The translations under genes and the position numbers were made by a program. This document shows, one piece after another, positions 33,900-44,776 of a DNA stretch of 64,000 nt. The notes below the pieces were generated by a model, which saw nothing but the letters and a program-made list of their open reading frames with translations, did no database searches and was not told the DNA's origin. This DNA is from Camelus bactrianus (lineage: Eukaryota > Chordata > Mammalia > Artiodactyla > Camelidae): contig NC_133546.1 in the NCBI RefSeq assembly GCF_048773025.1, positions 83,891,816 through 83,955,815 on the forward strand. The letters are read 5' to 3'. Numbering within the stretch: position 1 is the stretch's first letter; each line of letters begins with the position of its first letter.

Positions 33900-35650
33900 T
33901 TACCTTCTGAGTTAAAATTTACCTGACAATGAAATGTATAAATTAGGCTTTTGAGGTTCATCCTTGTATCAGTAGTTGATTCTTTTTTATTGTTGAGTAG
34001 TATTCCATTGTTTGAATATACTATCATTTGTTTTATCCATTCTCCTACTGATAAATACTTGGGCTTTGGATATCTTTTTTTGCAAGCAAACTTTTTTTAA
34101 AAAAATGCAAATATAATATACATGCTTAAATGTGAACACATCTTAAGTATACAGCTCAATGATTTTTCACAAAGTAAACACATCTATGTAACCTTCATCC
34201 AGTCAAGAAACAGGACATTGCTGTTCCAATTTGGGTTTCTTCCCAGTTACTACGGCACCCCTTTGATGGATTCACCATCCTAAATTCAGCCACCATGGAT
34301 TGGTTTTTTTGCTTTTGAAATTTTTGGTCCCATACTTTCCACTCAACATTATGTAAGATTCATCCACTAGTGTTTTCTGTAAACTAGTATATTTTTTATT
34401 GCTTTAAAGTATACAACTTGTATGCATGTGCCACCACTTATGGTTATGTATTTATTGTTGACAAGTGTTTGGGTCATTTTCTATTTGGGGGTATAACAAA
34501 TAGTGATTATGGGAATTTTCTGGATGTCCTTTGGTGCTCAGATGTAGAAGTTTCTGAAGGGTACACATATGGGTTACCCTTGGTAATAGGGTGTGGGTGT
34601 GTGTGTATGTGTATGTGTGTACATATACACACACACACACATATAACTTTCATTCAAAAAGCCTATTTCCAAAGTATTTGTAAGAATTTATATTCCCACT
34701 GGCCATGTGTAAGAGTCCCCATTGCTTGTTGCCCTCACCAATGCTTCATATCACTTAACAACTAACTATTCTAGTGGATGTCTAATGGTGTTCCAAGTGT
34801 GGTTTTAGTACGTATTTCCATTATTACTAAAGAGGTCAGCCCCTTTTCATAGCTTATGTGGATTTTTTTGTGTGTGTGTGAAGCACCTGTTCAATTATTT
34901 TGCATATTTTAATATTGAGGTTCTGCCTTTTTCTCCACTGGTTTTTGTTCTTTATATGCCCTAGATACAAGTCTTTTGTTGGATATAGGTATAGCAAATA
35001 TATTTTCCCACCGTGTGGCTTAGCTTTTCACTTTCTTGATGGTATCTCTTGATAAAAATAATTCTTAATTTTACTGAAGTCCAACTTAAAACTCTTCTTT
35101 TATGTTTCATGCTTTGTCCGGTTTAAGAACACTTTGCCACTTCAAAGTCATTAAAATATCTCCTACACTATTTTGTAGATGCTTTATTTTGGTGGGGGAT
35201 TAGGTTATTTATTTTAATGGAGGTACTGGGAGTTGAACCCAAGACCTTATGCATGTTAAGCACACATTCCACCTGAGCTTTACCCTCCCCCAGATGCTTT
35301 GCTTTATGTTTCAAATATATTAGATTTATAATCTATCTAAAGTTACTGTTCATGTATGGTACAGGGTTTAATTCAATGCTGTTCCATTTGTCTATATGTC
35401 TAACTTTAGGTAGTTATCACATAGACTTAATATTGTTTTATAAGTCCTTTAACATTGTTCTTTAATATCATCTTGGCTATTGTTGGCCCTTCACGCTTCT
35501 CTATGTATTTAGAATCAGCTTGTCAAGTTCTACAAAAAAACAGTTAAAACAATTAACTGTTGGGGATTTTGATGTGCACATATAAATCTTTGAATCAGTT
35601 GAAGGGGAACTGACATCTTTAAAATGCTGAGCCCTCCAATCCATAAAGTT
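33900..35650 (-). repeat. Old L1M relic, antisense, interrupted by a SINE
   Basis: Antisense L1 text in order: TGTTGAGTAGTATTCCATTG, GTATACAGCTCAATGATTTT, TAACCTTCATCCAGTC, TTCTTTATATGCCCTAGATA, ACAAGTCTTTTGTTGGATAT and, beyond the SINE, CTGACATCTTTAAAATGCTG. It is one long diverged element or two adjoining ones. A (GT)n/(AC)n microsatellite sits at about 34590-34640. Confidence 0.8.
35186..35291 (-). mobile_element. Camelid Vic-1-type SINE (tRNA-derived) with target-site duplication
   Basis: On minus, it starts GGGGGAGGGTAAAGCTCAGG (A box), has GGGTTCAACTCCCAGTACCT (B box and after) and a tail CCATTAAAATAAATAACC, the layout of the camelid Vic-1 SINE. It is flanked by AGATGCTTT at 35177-35185 and 35292-35300, a 9-bp target-site duplication. 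It interrupts an old L1M, so is younger than that. This element is the main basis for calling the organism a camelid. Confidence 0.85.
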
Positions 35651-35654
35651 GGAT

Positions 35655-36165
35655 TACCTCCCCTATATTTATTTTTATCACTGCTGTAACAAATTATCAC
35701 AAATTTTGCAGCTTAAAGCAACACAAACTTATTATTTTATGGTTCTGTAGGTCAAGTCAGGAACAGGTATCATTTGGCTAAAAATCAAGATGTCAGCAGG
35801 GCTGTATGCCCTGTAGGTCAAAGGAAGAATATATTTCCTTGTCTTTTCCAGCTTCTAGAGTTCACCCACATTTCTTTACCCATGGCCCTTCCTCTATCTT
35901 CAAAGCTAACAGCTTTACAGCTTTCTAATCCTTCTTCCAAAGTCTTATCTTTCTGACCACAGCTGGGAAAGATTTTCAATTTTTAAGGACTCCTGTTGTT
36001 AGACTAGGCCCATGTAGATAATCCAGGCTAATCTCCCTGTCTCAGAGTCCTTAACCTGATACATCTGCAAAATCCCCTTTGCCATGTAAAATAACATATT
36101 CACAGATTTCAGGATTAGAGCATGGATATAGGTAGGGGTCAGTGTGGTGCACTATTCTGTTTATC
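35655..36165 (+). repeat. Ancient interspersed repeat, family uncertain
   Basis: CACTGCTGTAACAAATTATC, TGCAGCTTAAAGCAACACAA, AAAATCAAGATGTCAGCAGG, GATAATCCAGGCTAATCTCC and ACCTGATACATCTGCAAAAT are in the order of a very common placental repeat whose formal name I do not assign. Confidence 0.6.
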
Positions 36166-36549
36166 AAACTGTTTAACATTTGACGCTTTCTGACAAACGT
36201 ACAAGATAGAAGATCCTGATCATGTTTAGAATGCTTCCTCTGCAAAATATTGGGCACTGAGTTTATTTGAAAGGACTGAAAATAATATTACCACAGGAAT
36301 GGTTTCCTAATTCTACTGACATTTACTTACTTTATACTTAAATACCCAAAATGGTCAGCCAGGAGTGGGATCTTGGCAAATAAAATAAAAGTATAATTCA
36401 AGCTTTTATCACTGAATTTACTAGCTAATTCTATTTTAGAAACAGACAGAAAATAAAACAATTTAGAGTAAGTCTGATTACTTATATATTTAGTGAAAAT
36501 TAAGTTTTAAAAGCATGTCTGAATATGGGATAAAGTAAGCATCATAAAA

Positions 36550-36775
36550 TGTAATGTTAATATTTAGTACCTGCAAATCTCAAACTCCCAATTTATAAAC
36601 AAGTTCATACTGTATAGCACAGGGAACTATATCCAATACTGTTTTGTAGTAACTTATGGTGAAAAAGAGTATGAAAATTAATATATGTATGTTCATGTAT
36701 GACTGAAGCATTGTGCTGTACACCAGAAATTGACACATTGTAAACTGACTACATATATATATATTTGAAAGGGCT
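36550..36775 (+). repeat. L1 3'-end fragment
   Basis: GTATAGCACAGGGAACTATA, TTGTGCTGTACACCAGAAAT and TTGACACATTGTAAACTGAC match the artiodactyl-type L1 3' end. A short (TA)n run follows. 36166-36549 and 36780-37490 hold nothing recognised. Confidence 0.8.
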
Positions 36776-37494
36776 GAAAGGACTATATATACCAAGAAAA
36801 AAAATTAGATTGATAACCAACAAAAAAATCTGTCAGTAATATAATGCTAGAAACACAGACATAAAAGAAAATCTCAGGCATACATCTGTTTATAGAGTTC
36901 TAGAAAAAATAGTGCCTATGCAAGTCCCTGATAACATGAGAAAATAGGAAAGGCAATATAAAAGTTCAAAATGCTTTGCTATGTAAGAGCTGCAAGGTGA
37001 CTCAGACACAAACTTAAGTGGTCAAAATGTTTATATAATTAATGATAACTTAAAGTAATTGAGGACATCATTTTAAATGAGATAAAAATAGCTGCTCAAT
37101 TTTCATATTACTAAGCAAGTCATTTCTGTTTATAGTAGGTTTATATTATTTTTATATGTATTTATATTTTATAAAGACATCAACTTAGATCCTGGCTGAT
37201 AACTGACAGTGGAGCAACTGATTGATTTAAATGGGTATCATAGACTTATCAGATTTCATATGCTTTAAATATACATTAATTATTAGCTGTCAGGAAGAGT
37301 TCAATTTTCATTTATTCTAACATAGCTGTGTCACAGGCAGGTTACTCTGTATTTACAATGGAGGATCATGATAGATATAAAGAGATCAAGCCTTATTGAT
37401 CTTCATAGGGGTGCTTTTATAAGAAAAGGAGAATAAAATAAGAAAAATCTAAAATACTACTTTTTTTATAGTGTTCTAACAGTTTTATCTTGTT

Positions 37495-37742
37495 TTTATT
37501 TTTTTACTGAGTTATAGTCTGTTTACAATATTGTGTCAATTTCTGGTGTACAGCACAATTTTTCAGTACTTTACGAATATACGTGTATCTGTTTTCATAT
37601 TTTTTCCCCATGAGCTACTACAAAATTTTGAATATATTTCCCTGTGCTATACAGTATAAACTTGTTTATCTATTCTATATATACCTGTCAGTATTTACAA
37701 ATCTTGAACTTCCAGTCTGTCCCTACTCACACCCTGTAAAAT
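37495..37742 (-). repeat. L1 3'-end fragment, antisense
   Basis: TTTCTGGTGTACAGCACAAT and TTCCCTGTGCTATACAGTAT are the reverse complement of the L1 3' end seen at 36.6 and 47.2 kb. Confidence 0.8.
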
Positions 37743-38439
37743 ACTATTAAATCAACATATATTTATGAAGAACTATGAAAAATGGGAACCTATAAGTTGT
37801 TTCTTTAAATTGGAGCAAAGAGAACTACTTTAACTGGAAAATAGTTAAAATCTGGCAAGTTTTATGATTTCATGTTCACCCCTGACAGCTTTTTTTCCTC
37901 CTTTCTCCTTCAATCTTTTTTGGACCTTCTAAAGAATTAAATTAAAAAAAAGAAAAAAAAAAGAAAGAAAGAAAGAATAAAAGAAAATTAAGAAACAGAT
38001 TTGCATCTAAAATAACCTCCTAACTGGAAAGATTGTATACTTTGTGAAAAATTTACAGCTGCCGACTTATGATCTTTGTCTCTGTCCACACTGCCTTACT
38101 TGTTAGGAAGGGTCTTAAAAAAAAAAAAAAAAGTAAAGAAAAATAGCAAATTATAATGGCTTTTACATTTTAAATTATTTTCTATGTGTCTACAATCTGC
38201 TCTATCATGAGTTATTAAGATAAACATTATCAGCTATACTCTACTTTCCTATCATGCACATTGTGACTCTGAGAAGCATGCACGCTCTAACTTACCATCT
38301 GCAGGTGGTGTACAGGTTAATGCAGTTCTTTTGACAATATATGGTTTTGTAGTCTAGTTGTCTAACTACTACATAATGGAAAAGATGTAGAACTACTGGT
38401 ACCACTGCCCTCGGTCTCTGTCATTTACCTTAAACATAC

Positions 38440-38524
38440 CTGGAAAAGTAGATTCAAAAACTCATTGGCAAGAACATTTTTCACACTCCAGATATGATAT
38501 TCCTCTAGAGTTAAGATGGCCATT
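38440..38524 (-). pseudogene. USP32: USP32-like exon E (NVLANEF segment)
   Basis: On minus, TTTCAG at 38525-38530 precedes an 85-bp exon reading ILTLEEYHIWSVKNVLANEF then LNLLFQ, and GTATGT follows. USP32 has GHLTLEDYQIWSVKNVLANE here. USP32 is a membrane-associated ubiquitin-specific protease with an N-terminal EF-hand region, and this segment belongs to that region, upstream of the DUSP and catalytic domains. It is the last USP32-like exon I can find on minus; the next one (starting VCHIVLGLRP in USP32) is not seen below 38440. Confidence 0.85.
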
Positions 38525-40755
38525 CTGAAAGAGAAACAATATTTAAGAATATCTTAAATCTTCATCTTCTTATATTATTTGAATAAAATCTGTTTTATTA
38601 AACTTGCAATGGTCATTTGTCTGAAAGAAAACTAATGATTTAACGTAGATGCTATGTGTTCATCTGAAAGTAGGCCAGCAAGAATAAGTTCAAAAGTAAC
38701 CAAACTCTGAAGTAGTCAGTCACAACGTGGGCAATTTATCACCAAAAATCTTCATCCTCCAGTAAGACCTGGGAAATAACTCACAGTATCTTCTGGTTCA
38801 AGGTGAAGTTTACTAACAGAACCCACAAAAGGTTCTGGTTAGAGAAAAAGGACTATTTACTAACTTTGAAAGCATCTTTCCAAACTCTCTGGATTATGCC
38901 CTTTGACCCTAACAATTTTCTAAGATCTTCTTTAAAACATCTGGCAATATTATTAGACTTCTTAAGAGATTTAAAAAAACTAAATATATATAATAAATGA
39001 GTATCTATATTAACATTTCCTCAAAATAAAATTTAACATTACTTTCACAAGTTGAATAAAGCAGTATTTTTTTTTTTTTTGGTGTCAAAGTGTACCAAAA
39101 ATTACATTTATATACAGTAGACAATATTTCGTGGCAGGCAAAAATATAACCGAATGCTTCTTACTTCATGTTTTGAACAATCACCTTAACAATCCTAGAT
39201 GAATAATAATGTTCTTAGCTTTTATTACTTAATTATATTTTTATTAACTAATGATTTATTATTTAATGATATTTAATATTTATTGTTAATGATATTCATG
39301 TATTCATTCAATATATAATACCATGTATTATAAGAAAAGATTTTAAAGCACTATGATGGTAATTATTGGCTTTCATGATGCAACTTCCATAAAAGTATAT
39401 TAATACCAATGTAATGGTACAAAATAATGGGTAATATTGTCACAGTCTAGTCACCAGTGAATATGGGTAATAGGTTTGGTTGAAAGGTCCAAATTCCATT
39501 CTAAATTTTTACCATTTCATTATTATGGTTACACGGAGATGGAGCAGCTAAATGATCTTTTTTTTTTAATGTTCAAAAGTACAGCCATAAGAAGAAACAC
39601 GGTCTTACATAAAAATAGACAGCGATGATAACCTCCATACTTATCAAACACCCAGAAAAAAGGCAATGGAAATTGTATCTCTACATAAGGTATTTCCTAA
39701 CAGAAACTTTCCTATGTTTCTGTTTTCATATATACCAAATAGAAATGGCTACCTTAGTTTTGGGCAGAAAAGTAAATGAAGACGGTTATCTGAGTTGCCA
39801 AACAAAGATCAAGCCCTGAAAAATTCATTTCTATTATTTATTTCTGTTGAGTGTCAGTTAATAAGGCTATGATGATTTCTTCTGGATTTGTGATTGAAAA
39901 AAAAAAGTTACTTATTTTTCTAAGCCTGTATAAGACCACTATGGTCTACATCCTACCATCTGCTACTTGGTACATGTCAACATTTGAATACAAAGGGTCA
40001 AATTAACTCATATGTGTCTCACATATATGGATTATCTTCAGTTTCACAGGGATACATAGACATTAAGGCAAACCTATTATAATATCTTTAATAAATGTTG
40101 TGAAACTAAAAAAAATTCAAGGCTTTATTCTTTGTAAAGTACATGCTTGTTTCTGCTATTATACACTTATTCTGGCTGCTATTAAAAAACTTAGAACAGA
40201 CCCTCACCAATATTATTGAAAAAAAAAATTTTAAAACTATATACACCACCCAGATTGAGATAAAAAATAATTTCCATCAGCCCAGATATCCTATGGTCCT
40301 TCCCAGTTAAATGACCCATCTCCAAAATCACTATTGTAACAATTATTAACATGAGTTGTCTCTGTTCTAGAACTTCATATAAATTGAATTGTACAATGTG
40401 TTCTTTTATTCTGTGGCTTCTTTTGCTCAACATAAGCTTTGTCTTACCATAATGTATTAAAATGGGAGAAGTAAAGATTATAAACTACAGATGTCAAGGG
40501 CTGTCTCTACTTAATTTTTATAAAATGCCTAGCTTTTAAAATATGTTTTTATATAAATAACACTTAATGGAGTTGTTTAAAGGTGGAATGGGTTTTCCTT
40601 AGGGACAACTTGGAGGTATTGTAACCACAGGTCCAAATAAGCATTTAGCAGGGATGATGTAGAAGAGATTCAAGTATGTATACGTAAGGTATGTATACCA
40701 ATTCAGAATATAATGTATTTTTAGAAAAGAATAAATTAGTCTCTGCTAGACTCAC
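38525..40755. other. Intron-like DNA of the USP32-like segment
   Basis: AT-rich. The only recognised item is an old antisense L1M piece at about 40225-40440 (CTAGAACTTCATATAAATTG, GGCTTCTTTTGCTCAACATA). Confidence 0.6.
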
Positions 40756-40818
40756 CTTTGTGGTGTCATGTGCATTCTATGTGTCTTCTACAATGTTGGA
40801 TACATCCACATGTAATTC
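40756..40818 (-). pseudogene. USP32: USP32-like exon D (HDTTK segment), with a stop
   Basis: The 63-bp exon on minus reads ELHVDVSNIVEDT, stop, NAHDTTK, bounded by AAAG upstream and GTGAGT downstream. USP32 has ELHMDLSDIVEGILNAHDTT. The Leu codon before Asn is a TAG stop. Splice sites look intact. Confidence 0.85.
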
Positions 40819-41196
40819 CTTTAAAACCAGAAACCCAAATCAGTAGTTAGGATAGAGAAGGTATCATTTTTATTAGCCAGTAGCTGAAGTATAAAGTATT
40901 TTCAGTCAACTTTTTTTTTCTTTTTAATTACAGAAATAGATTGCTTGTTTGCCTTAAAAATTTATGACAATTTTCCAGTGGTTTCATTTTTTTAATATAA
41001 TACATTCAGCTTATTAAATTTTCTAAGGCAAATTCTCTTCCCAATTTTGCATCTTTGGCTATGAATATTTTGAGTAGCATAATATAGAACCTAGAAGTAG
41101 TAAGAAATCTTTTTCTCAACCTGTTTTAAAAAATTCTTCACTCTATGTTCCTGTTGGAAGTTTACATTCAAGAAGATGTATACAATCAGACTTTAC

Positions 41197-41311
41197 CAGG
41201 GTATCATCGGTGCAGTTGTCCTTCCAGACCTCTAAATGTGCAACCACGTGTCTCTCATGTCAACCCTAGAGAGAACTCCATCACCGTCAACATCAAATAC
41301 CTTGAAGCAAA
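41197..41311 (-). pseudogene. USP32: USP32-like exon C (second EF-hand), with a frameshift
   Basis: On minus, TTTAG then CFKVFDVDGDGVLSRVDMRD, matching USP32 CFKVFDVDRDGVLSRVELRD; the EF-hand loop DVDGDGVLSRVD keeps its calcium-type ligands. After it the frame shifts by one missing base, then VAHLEVWKDNCTDDTL is readable in another frame (USP32 VALLEVWKDNRTDDIP). The donor is GTAAAG. 115 bp. Confidence 0.85.
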
Positions 41312-41737
41312 CTAAAGAAAAGAAACTCTTATGGAGGGAAATTACTTTCATATTCTGAAGTATAATACATTTTATTACAAGCTGCCCTAGTAAAATTACT
41401 TAGTTCCTCAAACAATTACATTCTGGATTAAGTTCTTATTTGGAGGAGATTGTGTCATTAAAGTCCTTTGAACTTGTAGGAATTCCTGTACACTTCACAA
41501 GTCTCTCTCCTTATATCATTAGCCAGCTTAGAGAACTCTATCCTTCACCTAAATCTAAAGTTAAATTTCTTGCAAACTGAAAAAGAAGGGCCAAGTTACT
41601 ATACAATATCTCAAAGATTTTGAGAAGGTAATTCAAGCTTTTAAATTAATTTCTAATATTTAAAACTGATCACTTCAGAGTTGATTCTTACAACGTTGAA
41701 AATATTCCATCTACATTAAGAATTAACAAAAAGCTGG

Positions 41738-42084
41738 TACAGTCAGCCCCCTGTATCCATTGGTTCTGCATTCACAGGTATAAACAATAGGTCAAAAATT
41801 ATATTAATATATATATATAAATTTTCCCAGAAAGTTCTCAAAATCAAAACTTGAATTTGCTATTCACTGACAACTATTTACATATCATTTACATTGTATT
41901 TACAAATAATTACATTGTATTAGGTATTACAAGTAACCTAGAGATGATTGAAAGTATACAGGAGGATGTGCATAGGTTATATGCAAACACTATGCCATTT
42001 TACATAAGGACTTGAGCATCCATGGATTTGGTATCTGAGGGGGTCTCAGAACCAATCCTCAGCAGATAATGAGAGATGACTGTA
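41738..42084 (+). mobile_element. MER2-type (Tigger) DNA transposon relic with terminal repeats
   Basis: Left end CAGTCAGCCCCCTGTATCC and right end GAGATGACTG form diverged inverted repeats flanked by TA on both sides, the target of mariner/Tigger elements. About 345 bp, the size of MER2. Internal text (GGAGGATGTGCATAGGTTAT, ACTTGAGCATCCATGGAT) fits. Non-autonomous, no transposase. It lies in the intron between USP32-like exons B and C. Confidence 0.8.
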
Positions 42085-43180
42085 TAAAGATTTTGCCTCT
42101 CCAGTGTAATTAATGTGCACCCAATATTTTTGCCTAAGAACAATCTCAAATCTTCAATGAAGTTTATATACAACAAGCTAAAAATCCGAAATATCAGCAC
42201 TTTGCTAATTAACATCAATATCAGCAAAATTGCTAGTTAGCCTAGTTGGTTAACTTCCACTAGTCCACTGGCAAAAAATAAATTAAAAAAAAATTTAAGA
42301 CAATAATTAACCTCAATTGAGAAACAAAGACTTCAGCCTCTTTAATACCAGAACTTTAATGTGAACAAATAATCTATCACAAAGCCAGGTTAGAGTAATG
42401 GTATACTGTCAGGGAAGAGAAAAGAAATCTAAATTTTTAAGATTAAATAATTATCTACTTCACACACCCGTGTGTGTAATAATTATGTATTAATTATGCT
42501 ATTAAATTAACTGAGTACATCACAGTACAACATTACTAAAGAATATTGAACTAATAAGTATCATACCCAAAATACGCAGTATTTGTGAAGCTGTATTTTA
42601 GAAATATGCAGAGATAATGACCCTAGTGAATATATAAGAATTAGGTTCCAATTAAATGTAAACTGCTGCATTTTCCTAACCAAATATGGTTAAGATTTAT
42701 TAATGTAATATGCTTACAAATTACGCTATAATATTTTAGCTAGGTTTAAAAGATAAATTTAGTATTTAATAAAATTGTTTTATCATAAATTTAATTTTGC
42801 TAATATCAATATACACAGTGCTAGAAAATAAGTTGGAATTCAAGTTAAGCAAGACAAATTTTCTATATAGACTACCAAAAAATATTTTCTATATGATTAA
42901 CATTTTCAAACACATCATGAATGATGTAGTTCATTTATCATGAATTGTACATTCATCTGGAAAATCAACCATTATTAATAACAAAGATCTTAAATTACTC
43001 CACAGTAAAAAAGAATAGATGATTGAACCTTTACACTGACCTCAGTAAAACCTCAGCAAGAGATTGCTATTTGCCAAAGGGATGAAAATTCAAGCCTTAA
43101 TCAGATGATTTTTTACATGAATGGATGCTAATTTTTTTCTCTGTATAGCTTCCAAATTTTGTGATGTTTAACACACTTAC
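42085..43180. other. AT-rich intron-like DNA
   Basis: No recognised repeat end or exon between the transposon relic and exon B. Confidence 0.5.
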
Positions 43181-43288
43181 ATTTCTGTCTTTCAGCCAGA
43201 GGTCCTCTGCAACAAGCTGATAACCCACAGGATATCTCCTTAAAATCTATGTGGCTGTCATGATTTTCACCAAAAGCATTAAATAAAC
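43181..43288 (-). pseudogene. USP32: USP32-like exon B (first EF-hand), frame intact
   Basis: The 108-bp exon on minus reads FNAFGENHDSHIDFKEISCG then LSACCRGPLAERQK without a stop, between TTACAG and GTAAGT. USP32 has FNAFDENRDNHIDFKEISCG. The first loop residue Asp is Gly here, which would weaken metal binding. It is the best preserved exon of the set. Confidence 0.9.
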
Positions 43289-44269
43289 CTGTAAGATAGG
43301 AACACAGAATAAATCACAGCCAACAAACTTCCTGTTAATAATGACATGCTTATGAAAGGTGGCATGACTCGCATAAACTGACTTAGTTTTTAAAAGTTAT
43401 CAGTAGTTTCCACTGTCTTAGGAAGTTTTTTTTTTTTCCCCCCTGGAATAATTATAACCAAAATTTAACTTCCTAGAAGAAAATACTATCATTTAGTGTT
43501 TGGTTTTGTCTGCCTACCTGTCTCTATCTTATATTAATTCCAAAAGTCAAAAGTGATTGTAGAATGTAAAAAATTAAAATATATTTTAAAAATTTAACTG
43601 GAAAAAAGTCGGAGACCACAATTATCCTAATTTGGAAAGACTAAGATGAAAAAAGAAAAAAGAAGAAGAAAAGTTGAACTCTATCAAAGATATACTGTGT
43701 TGTTATTAACAAGCTTCATACAACTCCTTCATGAAGCAAAGAAAACTAACACACTATATTATAAGAGAAAGAAATTCTGTACTGCAGTCTTCATTGTACC
43801 ACTTAATCTGTATAAATAAATATATTAAATTTCAGAAATAAAGGGCAATTTATAATCTAATCTTGTGGTTTTTAAACTTTTCATAAAAAATAAATGGAAT
43901 CATTTTGTTTTCAAATGAAATGATTTCTCAATCTCTAATTCTAAAAAGGTAAAAACATAACTGCACTGCTGAAGTGGAAGCCCTGTCTGTTCTAGCTCCC
44001 CTAACAAATATTACTAAAACACACTAGAAACCTGAAGAATACAGACTGTCTATTTCAAGAATCTAATTCTGTGCCCTCAAAGAGCAGAAAATTGAAGCTA
44101 AGAAGTAGTTAAATGACTTGCTAAAAGTAAGAAATTTTTTTAAAAAGGTCTGAATCACAAGCAGAACCCAAGCTTTCAGATTTCAAATACAGTTTTTGTG
44201 ATTATCAGCCACAACTACTCCTTGTAAACCTCATTTAATATATATATATATATATAGTAGTGAAAAGTT

Positions 44270-44600
44270 TAGAGCTAAGTGGGGACCTTAGAGATGGTCT
44301 AGTCCAGTGGTTTCTTAATTTTTTAAGGGTGGGGGAAGGATACAGCAGTGGAACCTTCTTCTATATAAAAGAAATACAATAGACACTACTCAGCTGAGGA
44401 AGAGGTGAGGTCACGTGTGGAAGCTAGAGCTTTGCCTATTCAGTGTCCACCACCCTGATCTTGCACCAGATGCTGAGGCACCGCACTGGAGCACAGTTTC
44501 ATAATGATTGTCTTGGTCAAACTGATTTTATATATGAGAATATTCAGGTGCAGAAAGGTAAACCGACTTACACAAGGCTCCAAAGGTGGAACAAGGCTCA
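44270..44600 (+). repeat. Ancient MIR/L2-type relic
   Basis: ACCTTAGAGATGGTCTAGTC and, further on, GATTTTATATATGAGAATAT with CAGGTGCAGAAAGGTAAACC recall the 'fraction of old SINE/LINE' pattern with a worn MIR core. A (TA)n run precedes at about 44239-44256. Confidence 0.5.
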
Positions 44601-44644
44601 CGTGTTTACCAAAGAACATTTGTAGAAAATAGAAGGATTCCCAC

Positions 44645-44776
44645 CTTCACTCAGAGATGGACAAATTGGTGGTGAAGCCAATGGGCCAAATGTCTCTAAG
44701 TCAAATCATCCAGTTCGGGATTGAGCCCTCAGCAACCAACAGCATTTCTCCAGATGAATGATGTCTGATTCCTCCA
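44645..44776 (-). pseudogene. USP32: USP32-like exon A (LETFGPL segment), with a stop
   Basis: On minus, TGTCAG then EESDIIHLEKCCWLLRAQSR, TG, a stop, FDLETFGPLASPPICPSLSE, then GTGGGA. USP32 has EESDIIDLEKRYWLLKAQSR and FDLETFGPLVSPPIRPSLSE. An Arg codon CGA has become TGA. About 132 bp. The donor GTGGGA is weaker than the others. No earlier USP32 exon was found between here and the NAALAD2-like exon at 46748. Confidence 0.88.

Noticed and set aside
40225-40440. A second candidate for the USP32 exon that begins GHLTL (reads MGHLTGKDHRISG on minus)
   Set aside because: The match is short, the surroundings are antisense L1M text, and a much better exon with splice sites lies at 38440-38524.
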